DNA of 64,000 nucleotides from assembly GCF_003003005.1 (NCBI RefSeq), contig NZ_PVTR01000001.1:616517-680516 (forward strand), in the 5' to 3' direction. The DNA is from Mongoliibacter ruber. Its GTDB lineage: Bacteria; Bacteroidota; Bacteroidia; Cytophagales; Cyclobacteriaceae. How positions within the stretch are numbered: the first letter of the stretch is position 1; the number at the start of each line of letters is the position of its first letter. Shown piece after piece: positions 26,332-36,471 of this stretch. A program made the translations under genes and the position numbers. Below the pieces are notes generated by a model, which saw only the letters and a program-made list of their open reading frames with translations, searched no databases and had not been told where the DNA came from.

Positions 26332-27021
26332 TTACTTGTCCTGAAGTAGGTCGATAAATTCTATGGAAGAATATTCCATACTGTGTACGAGCTTAGAAAC
26401 CTGAGAGACCAGGTAATTGTAACCTAAATAAGCTATAATACCCACGACCAATCCTGTGGCAGTGGTAATCATAGCTTCATAGATACCAGTAGAAAGCAAT
26501 TTGGGGCTTACCATACCTTCTTCCTGAGCCACACCGATAAATGCCCTAATCATACCAGCAACAGTACCCAAGAAGCCTATCATAGGTGCTGCACCGGCCA
26601 CTGTTGCTAAAATGCCAAGATTTTTTTCCAGTTTATAAATTTCGATCTTGCCGACATTTTCTATAGATACTTCGATATTTTTCAAAGGGCTACCAATCCT
26701 TTCCAATCCCTTCTGTACCATGTTGATTACAGGGGTATCTTCTTGTTGGCAGAGCATCTTCGCTTGTTCGATTTTGCCTGCCTGTACCAAAATCTTGACC
26801 TGATCCATCAGGTTTTTAGGAGATTTGGAAGCTTTTCTCAAAGTGATTACTTTCTCTATAAATATGAAAATCGCCAGGACAAACAAAATATACAAAGGGA
26901 TCATCATATATCCTCCTTTGATCATTAAGTCCATAAGTCCTATACTCTCAGGAGCTTTTTCCATTACCGAAAGGGTGTCGGCCATCATTTGGCCATCAGT
27001 GCTGATTTGCGTGATTGTCAT
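26332..27021 (-). CDS. MotA/TolQ/ExbB proton-channel family protein
   Basis: 229 residues. Three hydrophobic segments (about 33-55, 133-155 and 175-197). GILATVAGAAPMIGFLGTVAGMIRAF and GIYEAMITTATGLVVGIIAYLGYNYL are the core signature of ExbB/TolQ proteins, which form a pentameric proton channel around ExbD/TolR. It sits one base after the SPOR gene and one base before exbD. TolQ versus ExbB cannot be settled from sequence; the SPOR neighbour favours a cell-division or envelope function (inference). Confidence 0.92.
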   Translation of the reverse strand: MTITQISTDGQMMADTLSVMEKAPESIGLMDLMIKGGYMMIPLYILFVLAIFIFIEKVITLRKASKSPKNLMDQVKILVQAGKIEQAKMLCQQEDTPVINMVQKGLERIGSPLKNIEVSIENVGKIEIYKLEKNLGILATVAGAAPMIGFLGTVAGMIRAFIGVAQEEGMVSPKLLSTGIYEAMITTATGLVVGIIAYLGYNYLVSQVSKLVHSMEYSSIEFIDLLQDK

Positions 27022-27022
27022 A

Positions 27023-27790
27023 TTAGTATTTCAAAATCCAGATTGATTCGTCAAATTCGGGTTTGGCTTCTTCCAAAGCTACAGAAGCTGCCCTGAAGGT
27101 GCTGTAGCTTCCAACGGAAATCCTGTAGTTTTTGGTTTCACCTTTTGGTGTTAATAAATAAAGGTCTTTTCCTTTTTTGAGTAACTTTTCAGCCTCGGTT
27201 CTTGCCAATCTTTCATTTGGCATACTTCCTACAATAATGTGATAAACAGGTCTATCACCTGAGGCAGGTATTACTTGTAATGTAGCTGGAGTATTGCCAC
27301 CACTTGTAGCTGGCATTGGGCTTTGGGTTTCTTCCAAGTCTTCAGGTTCATTGGGCTCTTCCTCTTCATTGGCAATTTCCTCTTCCTCATCAACACCTTC
27401 ATCCTCTGTCAAAGGAGGTTCTTCTGTCACCGGGGTAGTGTTTTCCTGAGCCACTCTTTGCTGCAAACCTGCATCCTCTGTAGTAGGCAAGTAGTACAAG
27501 AAATATGCCATCACACCCAAAACGACTACAATCAACAATACCAATGAAAATAAAACAGGAGATTGCCTTTTAGGACGTTTTTGGGATGGATTTGTAGGAC
27601 TGATCAAACCTTTGCCAACAGTTGGTTTTATTGCATCAAAAGCTTTACCTGAAGACTCACTTTCATGAGTTTCTCCTTGTTTCTTTTTCTCTTTAGAGCT
27701 TGCCTCAGCCAAAGGCGTCACCTCTACAAAAGGAAAACCATAGTCTTTATCTTCAGGTGCTTTATTTTTATCAGGTTCTTTTGTTGACAT
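27023..27790 (-). CDS. SPOR-domain membrane protein
   Basis: 255 residues. A basic cytosolic N-terminus is followed by one helix (about 78-100, SPVLFSLVLLIVVVLGVMAYFL), a Glu/Pro-rich acidic linker (about 110-155), and a C-terminal SPOR domain (about 180-255: YHIIVGSMPNERLARTEAEKL, YRISVGSYSTFRAASVALEEAK). SPOR domains bind denuded septal peptidoglycan, so a place at division sites is likely. It lies just before the TolQ-type gene with a one-base gap and 88 bases after the barrel gene. Confidence 0.88.
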   Translation of the reverse strand: MSTKEPDKNKAPEDKDYGFPFVEVTPLAEASSKEKKKQGETHESESSGKAFDAIKPTVGKGLISPTNPSQKRPKRQSPVLFSLVLLIVVVLGVMAYFLYYLPTTEDAGLQQRVAQENTTPVTEEPPLTEDEGVDEEEEIANEEEEPNEPEDLEETQSPMPATSGGNTPATLQVIPASGDRPVYHIIVGSMPNERLARTEAEKLLKKGKDLYLLTPKGETKNYRISVGSYSTFRAASVALEEAKPEFDESIWILKY

Positions 27791-27878
27791 AGTTCTGGAT
27801 TTTCAATTAACCTACGAAGCTAAAATATTTGAAGCAATTGGCAAACCTTATATATAAGTGCTTTAAGTGCTTTCGCAT

Positions 27879-29594
27879 TTAATAGCCAAACTTATACGTC
27901 AATCCAACTATTCCCTGAATACCCCTTACCGGATAATTCAGGAAACGCTGATTGGTCCTATTGAGAAGGTTATTTCCAATAGCAAATGCTGAAAATTGAT
28001 CATTGATTTGATAGTCGGCTTTTAGCTGCAGGTCTATGATCACAGGAAGCATTTCACTTCGGAATAAAGTTGGGTTAGCAATTCCATCTGTAGCCGCAAT
28101 AGGATCAAAAACGCCTCCTACTATTCCTCCCATTACATTGGCATTGAATTGAAGTAACCACTTCTCGTCCAACATAAAGTTATTGTTCAGGCTAAGTTCC
28201 CATTCCGGCCTTTGGAAGGCAGCTTCCAAAGTAGAGGTATTGTAGAAATAGTAATTCGCCTTGCCTATCAACCTGTACCATCCTTCATAGTTCCAGCTTA
28301 CTTTGGCATTGTAATTCAAGACCCTGGTATCGTCATCGTAAAAAATATTGAACCTTGTGGTATCCATTCCTGAATTGGCAAAGAAATGCATATTTCTAAA
28401 CCTTCCATACCCTATTCCAGCCTCATAGGTCAGCTCATTGTTCAGTACCCCCTTTACGCCACCTTTTATTTCATAATTCTGAATGGTATTCAAAAGCTCC
28501 ATGCTCGGCCCCAAAAATGGATTTTCCATTACAAAATCCTGGTAGGTCTGTCTTTGTACATCGCCTTCAAAACCTGCATATATTCCAAATTCATCCTGAA
28601 TCATATATTCTCCAAGAAGCTGAGGGAATACTTGAAAGTCTGATTCTTTATTTTGGGTCACGTCATTTTCATAGACAATATTTGCTCCTGCCCTGACTTT
28701 CAAATATTCATTTTGATACCCAACGAATGGATTGACCTTTAAGTAGTTTCTGTTGATGTTTGAATAAAAAACATCTTTTGGCTGCGTGAGAGACAAGTCC
28801 AAGTCAATACCAGAACTGATCGCATTGTCAAACCAATAGCCCGATTTTATTTTTAGCGCAATATCGGTTTCTGCAGCTTCGTAATTATCATTGAAGGCAC
28901 GAATTCCCAAATTGACATCATAATTAAAACCTTCTGTCTTATCCAGGTCCTGTATACCTGCAGTGATTTTGAAGGTATTGAGGATATTTTGATTAGGCAC
29001 ATAATTTTCAAAATCGGGATTCTCAAAATCATATCCATAGAAATTAAACTTGTGTCTGTAATAATCTACACCACCATAGACTTGGAAAAAATCCCTGTAA
29101 AGGTTCCCATTTAATCCTACATCTGTAAAGTTTTCTCCTGAATTCCTTCCGTCAACAGGACCGGTATAAAAGCCTTCATGTTTGATTTTTACGCCATAGT
29201 TATAATCCCCCTCTTCCCAATTGTTGTACCTGCCTTCAATCAAAGGTGAACTATAATTTCCAAAACCCAATCGGGCAAAACCCGGGTAAAGGTCTTGCCT
29301 TCTTCTAGGCCATTGCTTTTGGGCTGCTTCCGGTTCAATCACTTCAGGAGCTAAAGAAAGAAAATATGGATTGACAACATAGTTGAATTTGCCATCACTT
29401 TGAGGGACAGGTAAAACGGGAGTTCTTTCAAACTTCCTTGGTTTTTGGGGCAAGGTCAACACCCTATCTTTTCGGATGACAAATTCTTGGTCTGTAACTT
29501 CACCCGCCTGCTGTGCTAGAACAGGCATTGAAGTGACCATCAAGACCAAACCTACCAATACTTTGATTTTCATATACTTGTCGGAAATATTCAT
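27879..29594 (-). CDS. TonB-receptor-like outer-membrane barrel without plug
   Basis: 571 residues, start ATG at 29594, with a second ATG at 29573 that gives a tidier signal peptide (MKIKVLVGLVLMVTSMPVLAQ). The mature part is rich in alternating aromatic strands and ends GLTYKFGY, with FSAFAIGNNLLNRTNQRFLNYPVRG near the end, as in TonB-dependent receptors. There is no plug domain or carboxypeptidase-like region; the first 100 residues carry Pro-rich sequence instead. It follows the large TPR gene by 11 bases and precedes the SPOR/TolQ/ExbD/TonB genes. It is probably the outer-membrane partner of that module (inference). Confidence 0.78.
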   Translation of the reverse strand: MNISDKYMKIKVLVGLVLMVTSMPVLAQQAGEVTDQEFVIRKDRVLTLPQKPRKFERTPVLPVPQSDGKFNYVVNPYFLSLAPEVIEPEAAQKQWPRRRQDLYPGFARLGFGNYSSPLIEGRYNNWEEGDYNYGVKIKHEGFYTGPVDGRNSGENFTDVGLNGNLYRDFFQVYGGVDYYRHKFNFYGYDFENPDFENYVPNQNILNTFKITAGIQDLDKTEGFNYDVNLGIRAFNDNYEAAETDIALKIKSGYWFDNAISSGIDLDLSLTQPKDVFYSNINRNYLKVNPFVGYQNEYLKVRAGANIVYENDVTQNKESDFQVFPQLLGEYMIQDEFGIYAGFEGDVQRQTYQDFVMENPFLGPSMELLNTIQNYEIKGGVKGVLNNELTYEAGIGYGRFRNMHFFANSGMDTTRFNIFYDDDTRVLNYNAKVSWNYEGWYRLIGKANYYFYNTSTLEAAFQRPEWELSLNNNFMLDEKWLLQFNANVMGGIVGGVFDPIAATDGIANPTLFRSEMLPVIIDLQLKADYQINDQFSAFAIGNNLLNRTNQRFLNYPVRGIQGIVGLTYKFGY

Positions 29595-29605
29595 GATAGG
29601 AATGA

Positions 29606-32593
29606 TTAATTGATTTTGTTCAACTTTTCTTTGGCCAATTTTATCACTTCCTCATTATTTGAGTTTGCAATAATGGATTCCAAGGTTGCTTTTGCCTGAA
29701 AATCTTCATCGAGTTTGATGTAGTTTTCAGCCAAGAGGACAAAGGTTCTTCCATACCAATATCCATATCCCGAGTAAGGTCCTGAAAGGTCAAAAATCGT
29801 CTCATTGGATTTTTCGAATTCTCCGGCTTTGTTTTGAATTTCCGCTAATAGGAATAATGCCTCGGCGCCATGGACAGTCTTAAACTCATCAATCAAATCT
29901 TTAAATACCAGCTCGGCCTGATTGGTATTTCCTCTTTTAAGTAGCGATTTCGCTTTGATAAGCATAGCTGCCGGCACAGCTTCTACAGTTACATTACCTA
30001 AAGCAATTACTTTATCCGAATAAAAGGCAGCAGAATCAAAGGTTTCCGTTTCAAAGTGGGCCACCATCAGTCCTCTATTGGCCTCATATTCTTCGATTTG
30101 GTTTCTGGCATTTTTTGAGGATTCTCTCAGAAAAGCCAAGGCTTTACCATAATTCTTATTTTCCATTTCAATAGCCGCAATTCTTTGTACAGCCCTCAAC
30201 CTTTGGTTAGAGTCCTTTTCTCTTTCTATCCTGTAGAAATTCTCCAAGGCCAAATCCTTTCTATCCGCCTTATAGTGAGACTCTGCAATAAAATAAACGG
30301 CTTCAGTCCTGTTGGAAGCTTGAGGATAATTTCTCAAATAACTTTCAAAAGCCTGAATGGCAGGCTGCCAGCTGTTGTCGAAATACAAGGCTTTGGCAGC
30401 TTCAAATTCAAGGTTCTGTAAACTTGTGTTGTCAGGATTAGCTCCTCTGAAACGTGTCAGGTATTGGGAGAATTCGGCAGACCTACCCTCAATGGCCAAT
30501 GCTTCTTGAAGTCCAACCAAAGCAGCTTCGGAATTGGATGAATTGGGATGATTTTCCAAAATCCGCTTATAGTCATCAATAGTAGCACTGTAATTTTGAA
30601 GAGAAAAATTCGCCACCGCTCTGCCTTCTAATGCAAAAGGAATAAAAGGGCTATTTGGCTTCGAAGAAATCAATCTACCAAAACCGTCTCTGGCATCAGC
30701 ATAGCGCATTTCCTCCATGTTGATTTGGGATTTTTGGTAAATAGCATCTTCCAAATGAAGGCTGCTCGGATAATTGTTGATCAGGTTATTCATTTGCTGA
30801 ATGGCTTCATCATTTCTATTTTGAAAATTAAAAACCACACCACTTCTGAAATAAGCATAATCTATAAAGTCATTATTTTCTCTGATTGCTCTTTGAAAAA
30901 TATTTTGCGCTTCAGAAAATTTCTTTTGCACGTAATAGACATCTCCAAGTCTGATTAAAGCTTCATCGTAATTTTCCGGATCAGTGCTTCCTTGTTTGCG
31001 GTCCACATAATTCCTGAATTGTGTTTCAGCTTTTGTATACTGTTCAGTATTGAAAAAGGAGTACCCAAGACCGTAGTATGACTTGATTAAATAAGGATCA
31101 TTTGGATTAGGCCTCTGATTCTGCACTGCTTCATAGGCCCTGATGGCAGTTGGTAGATCCCCTTTTGCTGATAGTGCCTCCCCTTTCCAGAAATAAGCCT
31201 GTACTACGAGGTCTTTGTTGACAGGAGTTGCTATGGACTTATCAAAATAATTGGTTGCCAAATCGTGTCTATTGTCTCTGTAATAGACTATCCCTTGGTA
31301 GAAAGTGATTTTCTGATAAGCCTCTCTGATGCGTTGGGATTTGTTGGGCATGCCTTCTATATGTTCTATTGCCCTGAGGTAATTGTTTGTGTTGATCAAC
31401 GCATCGGTCAGTAAAGCCTCGGCTTCTCGGGCATGCTTGCCATTTGGGAAACTATCCAAATACGTATCCAATGCTCCTACAGCATCCTGAAAACTCCCTC
31501 TTTCCAAGTTTACTTTGGCAAAATTGATCAAAGCATCTTCACGTATCTCTGAATTGGCTTCACTTTTATAAGCAGCAGAAAAACTGTTAGAAGCAAACTG
31601 AGGATTATTCAACTTTACATAGGCATGGCCTAAATAGTAAGAAGAAACCTGACCGATTTCATCATTTTGACCTGCAGATACTTTGAAATAATCCGAAGCC
31701 CTTTGGAAATTCTCTATCTCGAACTGCGAAATACCAGCCTTGTAAATCTGAGACCTATTCAAATCACCCTTTCGTGCATTGACAAAAGCATCATAATTTT
31801 CAGCCGCTTTATTGAAATTTCTTTTTTCAAAATAAGCCTCTGCCAAATAAAGATGGATTTCTTCTTTGCGATCAAGGTTCTTCCTATTCTGAAGAACATT
31901 CTCTGCATAAGAAATCAATTCATCATATTGAGCTTGGCGGTAATAGACACCCGCTAGCATATATGGAACTCTCGTTGAATAAAACTGAGACTTATCAGCA
32001 GCACCAAAGTCACGGGAAGCTTGTTCATAATTACCCTGATTCATGGCAATGAAACCAGCGTAATAAAAAGCATCCGCAGAATATTCTCCAGGCTTGCCTT
32101 TGATCTGATTGAAATATGATAAAGCGCGTGGAAGATCCCCCAACTGAAAATAGGCATAACCAGTTTTGAAAATCACTTCTGATCGCTGTACATCAGAGAC
32201 CTTATCGACTTTTACCTGTTCAAAAGCAGGAATGGCTTCTCTGTAATTTCGGTTTTCAAAAAAGAAATTACCCAATACATGAGCTGCCTCATTTGTTTTG
32301 GGATGATTTCTGTAATCCCTTATAAATGCATACACCAAATCAGAACTCCCGGGAATGTCTATTTTGATAGAAGATATGGCATAATAAAAATCACTGAGAA
32401 TTTTCACTTCGTTTTCATCAGTGGAAGTTTTCAGGTCTTCAAATTCATACTTAGAAGCGCTGAAGAGATGTTTTTGAAAAAGTTCGAAGTGATCATCCAG
32501 TTGCTTTAATTCACTGGTTTGGTACAAGCTTGATTGTGAATAGGCCGCATGACCCATGCCCAATATCAAGAGCAAAACAAGGCTTTTTTTCAT
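29606..32593 (-). CDS. Large periplasmic TPR protein
   Basis: 995 residues from the ATG at 32593; a TTG four codons earlier is less likely. Signal peptide MKKSLVLLLILGMGHAAYSQ, then more than twenty TPR-like helical hairpins across the whole length (for example YFQLGDLPRALSYFNQIKG, YAYFRSGVVFNFQNRNDEAI). Such proteins are scaffolds. Co-location with the barrel and the TolQ/ExbD/TonB genes suggests a periplasmic assembly that reaches the outer membrane (inference). It begins 15 bases after holA. There is no catalytic motif. Confidence 0.85.
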   Translation of the reverse strand: MKKSLVLLLILGMGHAAYSQSSLYQTSELKQLDDHFELFQKHLFSASKYEFEDLKTSTDENEVKILSDFYYAISSIKIDIPGSSDLVYAFIRDYRNHPKTNEAAHVLGNFFFENRNYREAIPAFEQVKVDKVSDVQRSEVIFKTGYAYFQLGDLPRALSYFNQIKGKPGEYSADAFYYAGFIAMNQGNYEQASRDFGAADKSQFYSTRVPYMLAGVYYRQAQYDELISYAENVLQNRKNLDRKEEIHLYLAEAYFEKRNFNKAAENYDAFVNARKGDLNRSQIYKAGISQFEIENFQRASDYFKVSAGQNDEIGQVSSYYLGHAYVKLNNPQFASNSFSAAYKSEANSEIREDALINFAKVNLERGSFQDAVGALDTYLDSFPNGKHAREAEALLTDALINTNNYLRAIEHIEGMPNKSQRIREAYQKITFYQGIVYYRDNRHDLATNYFDKSIATPVNKDLVVQAYFWKGEALSAKGDLPTAIRAYEAVQNQRPNPNDPYLIKSYYGLGYSFFNTEQYTKAETQFRNYVDRKQGSTDPENYDEALIRLGDVYYVQKKFSEAQNIFQRAIRENNDFIDYAYFRSGVVFNFQNRNDEAIQQMNNLINNYPSSLHLEDAIYQKSQINMEEMRYADARDGFGRLISSKPNSPFIPFALEGRAVANFSLQNYSATIDDYKRILENHPNSSNSEAALVGLQEALAIEGRSAEFSQYLTRFRGANPDNTSLQNLEFEAAKALYFDNSWQPAIQAFESYLRNYPQASNRTEAVYFIAESHYKADRKDLALENFYRIEREKDSNQRLRAVQRIAAIEMENKNYGKALAFLRESSKNARNQIEEYEANRGLMVAHFETETFDSAAFYSDKVIALGNVTVEAVPAAMLIKAKSLLKRGNTNQAELVFKDLIDEFKTVHGAEALFLLAEIQNKAGEFEKSNETIFDLSGPYSGYGYWYGRTFVLLAENYIKLDEDFQAKATLESIIANSNNEEVIKLAKEKLNKIN

Positions 32594-32608
32594 AGTTTGG
32601 CACAATTA

Positions 32609-33631
32609 TCAGTGCATGATTTTAAATATCATTTCCCGTAAAATTTCGGAATGCTCCATCCCTCCGGAATCGACTCCTTTAGAACGTAAATCCGCCTCAC
32701 GGATGTATGTGAGGCAATCAATAACCTTGCCTAAGTGGTAATTTCGAACAGCTACCCTGTATTCTTTTAAGAAGTAAGGATGTACCCCTACTTTTTTGGA
32801 TAATTCGGCATCACCCAAACTTGAATTGTAATGGATAAGGGCAACTTTATTGAAATAAGAATACACAAGCGCGATGATGGGTATTAAAGGATGACTTTTG
32901 GGGTTTTGAGAAAAATAATGGATGATTTTATTGGCCTTAATGACATCTTTGAATCCTATGGCCTTAGTCAATTCAAAAGTATTGTACTCTTTATTGATAC
33001 CGATAAACCTTTGGATATGGTCTTTGGTGATTTTGGTAGGTTCATTAAAATTAATAAACATTTTGCCCAATTCATTGGCAATGACTTCAAGGTTATTTCC
33101 AATACTATCCGCCAAAAATGTAGCAGTTGGGCTATCAATCTGATGTCCTTTTTCGATAATGTAAGCCTCTATCCATTTTCCTAAATCCCAGTCTTTGACC
33201 TTATCACTTGTCACCAATATTGCTTTCTTATCCAATTCTTTGGATAAAGGCTTCCTTCCATCAAGTTTCTTGTATTTATGGGCAAAGACCAAAATCGTAC
33301 TTGGAAGCGGATTTTGTAAGTATTGAATCAAAAGATTGTCTATATCCTCCTTGCCCAGCCCATAGATATTTTGTGCTTCTTTGACAATCACTACCTGTCG
33401 GTCTGCCATCATGGGGAACCTGCGGGCATTACTAAGGATCTCATTCATCTGGGCATCCTTTCCATACATGACGACTTGATTAAAGCCTTTTTCATGTTCT
33501 GCAATAGCATTGGTCTCAACAAAATCACTGATCTGATCAATAAAAAAGGGTTCTTCTCCCTGCAAAAAATAAACGGGTGCATATTTGCCCGCTTTCAAAT
33601 CTTTGAGTATAACTTCTGCTTTACTTGCCAT
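32609..33631 (-). CDS. holA: DNA polymerase III subunit delta
   Basis: 340 residues. PVYFLQGEEPFFIDQISDFV at the start, RFPMMADRQVVIVKEAQ, and the C-terminal helical domain HPLIPIIALVYSYFNKVALI fit HolA. Delta opens the sliding clamp within the clamp loader; it has an AAA+ fold without a functional P-loop, as here. First gene of the minus-strand run ending in trmB, and divergent from the TPR gene at 33761. Confidence 0.9.
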   Translation of the reverse strand: MASKAEVILKDLKAGKYAPVYFLQGEEPFFIDQISDFVETNAIAEHEKGFNQVVMYGKDAQMNEILSNARRFPMMADRQVVIVKEAQNIYGLGKEDIDNLLIQYLQNPLPSTILVFAHKYKKLDGRKPLSKELDKKAILVTSDKVKDWDLGKWIEAYIIEKGHQIDSPTATFLADSIGNNLEVIANELGKMFINFNEPTKITKDHIQRFIGINKEYNTFELTKAIGFKDVIKANKIIHYFSQNPKSHPLIPIIALVYSYFNKVALIHYNSSLGDAELSKKVGVHPYFLKEYRVAVRNYHLGKVIDCLTYIREADLRSKGVDSGGMEHSEILREMIFKIMH

Positions 33632-33760
33632 AGTCTGCTTTTCAGCTCAAAGATATAAAGAATTGCATTTTTCTAAAGCCGATAGTAGCCGCTTTAAGAT
33701 TTAATTTTAAACTTTATCTAGCTTATTATTGTATTTAATTTGTAACCAATAAAGTATACC

Positions 33761-34489
33761 GTGAGTAATTTCGATAAGTCAGTAGCGTTTTTTAAAGAGG
33801 GAAAATTTATAGAGGCCTTAGAAACCATCAACATCAGTATTCAGGAAGAGAGCACCAATTCAGAATATTATTTTTTCAGGGCAAGAATACAGACAAGGTT
33901 AGGGAATTATGAAAGTTCTCTGAGTGATTTTGACCACTTGATATCCTTAGAACCATATAATCCTACCTATATCAGCGATAGGGCGGTGGTTTTGCATTTG
34001 CTTAAAAGGGATGATGAAGCCATGAATGAATTTGACAGGGCAATCAACCTCGAACCTCAGAACCCATACCGCTATTCCAGCAGAGCCTATTTCAAAGACA
34101 GAATCGGTGACCTGAATGGAGCAATTGAAGACTATGAAAAGGCGATTGAACTAGATCCTGAAGATGCAGTTGCATACAACAATAAAGGTCTGGTGGAAGA
34201 AAAACTTGGCTATCAAAAGAGATCCAAAAAAAGCTTCGAGAAAGCGGATGATCTGGTAGGATATAAACCAAAAGAGTCTCAAAACAACAACCTTCCTCCA
34301 ATTGGGAAAAACAAGGAAATTGAGTCTGAATCCAGGGTAACAATAGAACCTATGGATCCCAATGAAGTACCCCGAAAAATAACTTTGAGTGGCTATCTCA
34401 GAACTTTAAGGAAAGTATTTACGGATAAAACCACTCAAAAGGAATTCTTCAGTTTTGTCTCAAATGGCTTTAAAAAGAAAGAAAACTAA
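33761..34489 (+). CDS. TPR-repeat protein
   Basis: 242 residues from a GTG start. Four consecutive TPR units cover residues 1-150 (NFDKSVAFFKEGKFIEALE, YESSLSDFDHLISLEPYNP, DDEAMNEFDRAINLEPQNP, LNGAIEDYEKAIELDPEDA). A charged, low-complexity tail ends in FVSNGFKKKEN. There is no signal peptide, so it is probably cytosolic and acts through protein contacts. Partner unknown. Convergent with the universal stress protein gene, 11 bases apart. Confidence 0.85.
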   Translation: MSNFDKSVAFFKEGKFIEALETINISIQEESTNSEYYFFRARIQTRLGNYESSLSDFDHLISLEPYNPTYISDRAVVLHLLKRDDEAMNEFDRAINLEPQNPYRYSSRAYFKDRIGDLNGAIEDYEKAIELDPEDAVAYNNKGLVEEKLGYQKRSKKSFEKADDLVGYKPKESQNNNLPPIGKNKEIESESRVTIEPMDPNEVPRKITLSGYLRTLRKVFTDKTTQKEFFSFVSNGFKKKEN

Positions 34490-34500
34490 AGCTATTTGGC

Positions 34501-35343
34501 TTATGCTCTTTTTAAAACTAAAAGAGGTTTATTGATGAAATAAGACATTTTCTTGGAAAGATTATTGGTGAATATTTGTTCAAACCAATCCTTCTTTTTA
34601 CTCAAGGTAACCAAAATATCACCTTTGGCAGTAATCAGGTAATTTTCCAGCCCAAGACCAGGTTCGTCTCTATATGACTTCAAGACGAAATTGACCTTTT
34701 CATATTTGACAAAAGGTTTCAATTCTGCCACCATAGTTTTGTGCAGGGATTTATCTATGGAAGTGTCCTTTGATGACACATGTACTACATCTATTTCAGA
34801 GTCAAAAAAACCAGCTAATTCTACGATTTTTTGAATTGCTACTTTGTCCTCTTCCAAATAATCAGTGGCATACACATATTTTCTAGGCGGCTTGAAATAA
34901 ACTTTTCTTGGTATTACGAAGACATCAATACTGGATTTGATAACAATTTTACTTGCTTTGGTGCCTATGTAGTTGTTTTTAAATTCATTGACACCTTCGG
35001 TACCCAAGACTATTAGGTCAGCGTTATTTTCAGTTGCAAAGTCCACTACTGTACTGACAATTTTCCCTTCCTTGATTTGCTTCTGACAGGAGACAAGTCC
35101 GTTTGGTAAACTTTCCTTTTCCACTGTCTCCACGAGACTTTCAAGCTTTTTCTCAATAAATGCATACTGATCGCCACTATGGCCATCCGTAGAGGCTAGC
35201 TTCTGATAATCTTCCTTGTCAGGGACATGGATCAGTATCAGGTCCGCCCTATATTTTTCGCCTAGCCTTGCTGCATATTCCACAGCATTTAAGGAGCATT
35301 CTGAAAAATCTACTGGGCAGACGATTTTAAAATTTTTCTTCAT
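34501..35343 (-). CDS. Universal stress protein, tandem UspA domains
   Basis: 280 residues with two Usp domains. The first (1-140) has VCPVDFSECSLNAVEYAARLG and the ATP-binding GTEG...GTKASKIV (G-x2-G-x9-G-S/T type); the second (about 145-280) starts KYVYATDYLEEDKVAIQKIVE and lacks a clear nucleotide motif. This two-domain form is common in Bacteroidota. It probably helps stress survival. It starts four bases after the hydroxyacid dehydrogenase gene, so they are likely co-transcribed. Confidence 0.9.
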   Translation of the reverse strand: MKKNFKIVCPVDFSECSLNAVEYAARLGEKYRADLILIHVPDKEDYQKLASTDGHSGDQYAFIEKKLESLVETVEKESLPNGLVSCQKQIKEGKIVSTVVDFATENNADLIVLGTEGVNEFKNNYIGTKASKIVIKSSIDVFVIPRKVYFKPPRKYVYATDYLEEDKVAIQKIVELAGFFDSEIDVVHVSSKDTSIDKSLHKTMVAELKPFVKYEKVNFVLKSYRDEPGLGLENYLITAKGDILVTLSKKKDWFEQIFTNNLSKKMSYFINKPLLVLKRA

Positions 35344-35347
35344 CGTC

Positions 35348-36268
35348 TTAGTATCCTCTTTTTCGGTTAATTTGATTAATGAATGGTTGACTTTTGTTAA
35401 TTAGGTGGTAATTTTCAATAATCTGTGGGGCCGCAGCCTTCGGATTTGTCACACTCGCTATGTGCGGTGTGATGGTAATTTCATTTCTTTCCCAAAAAGG
35501 GTGTTCTACCGGTAAAGGCTCTTTTTGGAAAACATCAAGCATAGCACCTGAAATATAACCTTCATCCAATGCTTTCAATAGGTCCTCTTCTATTAAATGC
35601 TTGCCTCGGGCTACATTGATGAGGTATGTGCCTTTTTGGCATTTCTTGAAAAATTCAAGATTAAGTATACCTTCAGTTTCGGGTGTAAGCGGTAACATAC
35701 ATACTAATATATTTATTTTAGATAGAAATTTTTGTATTTCGTCTCCAAAATAATACTCATAACTTAAATTCTCTTTGGCTGAATTGCCGAATCCTATGAC
35801 ATTAAACCTCAGATTGATCAATTTATCTGCAATATCTCCTCCTAACTCTCCTACTCCAAGTATTCCTACAGTAACGGGAACTTCAGGATTTGACATGTCC
35901 CAAATTCTATTTTTCTGATCCTCTTGATACCTTTGAATTTGCCTATGGTAGTTGAGTACAGACATCACTACATAATTGGTCATAGAGATGGTAAGTTTGT
36001 CATCTACAATTCTGGTGATAGGAATGTCCTCAGCTATAGTTGTATCCGAAAGAATATGGTCTACTCCAGCTCCCATAGAGCATATCAACTTTAAATTTTT
36101 AAAGTCACTCAAAATACCTTTAGGATGATTCCAAAGTGCTACAGCTTTCACTTTTTCAGGTTCATTTATTTCAGGATAGACCTGTATTTCAACTTCGGGT
36201 GCTAGTTTTTTAAAATTCTCAACCCAGACAGACGCGTCCCTCCCAGGTGAAATAATAGCCAAGCTCAT
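35348..36268 (-). CDS. D-2-hydroxyacid dehydrogenase, GhrA-like
   Basis: 306 residues. NAD(P)-binding GILGVGELGGDIADKL (GxGxxG), then the catalytic Arg in LINVARGKHLIEEDLL, Glu in FQKEPLPVEHPFW and His in ITPHIASVT. The overall shape is that of glyoxylate/hydroxypyruvate reductase A. It reduces small 2-oxoacids; the true substrate is not certain. Short gap to the Usp gene downstream. Confidence 0.85.
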   Translation of the reverse strand: MSLAIISPGRDASVWVENFKKLAPEVEIQVYPEINEPEKVKAVALWNHPKGILSDFKNLKLICSMGAGVDHILSDTTIAEDIPITRIVDDKLTISMTNYVVMSVLNYHRQIQRYQEDQKNRIWDMSNPEVPVTVGILGVGELGGDIADKLINLRFNVIGFGNSAKENLSYEYYFGDEIQKFLSKINILVCMLPLTPETEGILNLEFFKKCQKGTYLINVARGKHLIEEDLLKALDEGYISGAMLDVFQKEPLPVEHPFWERNEITITPHIASVTNPKAAAPQIIENYHLINKSQPFINQINRKRGY

Positions 36269-36471
36269 GAATTCAATTTTATAAGGTGAAATAAAATTGG
36301 CTTTCGTTTAATCTTTAGGAACAACAATTGCTATTTTCGCAAAGTGCCAATTATGTAATCAGTTTAATATGGGTAATATTACTGAGATAATAACAAAGTT
36401 AACATTTGAACTAATATTCGCAAGTGAATAACTACCAGTGCAATCAATTTAGGTTAAATAGAACATATTTT

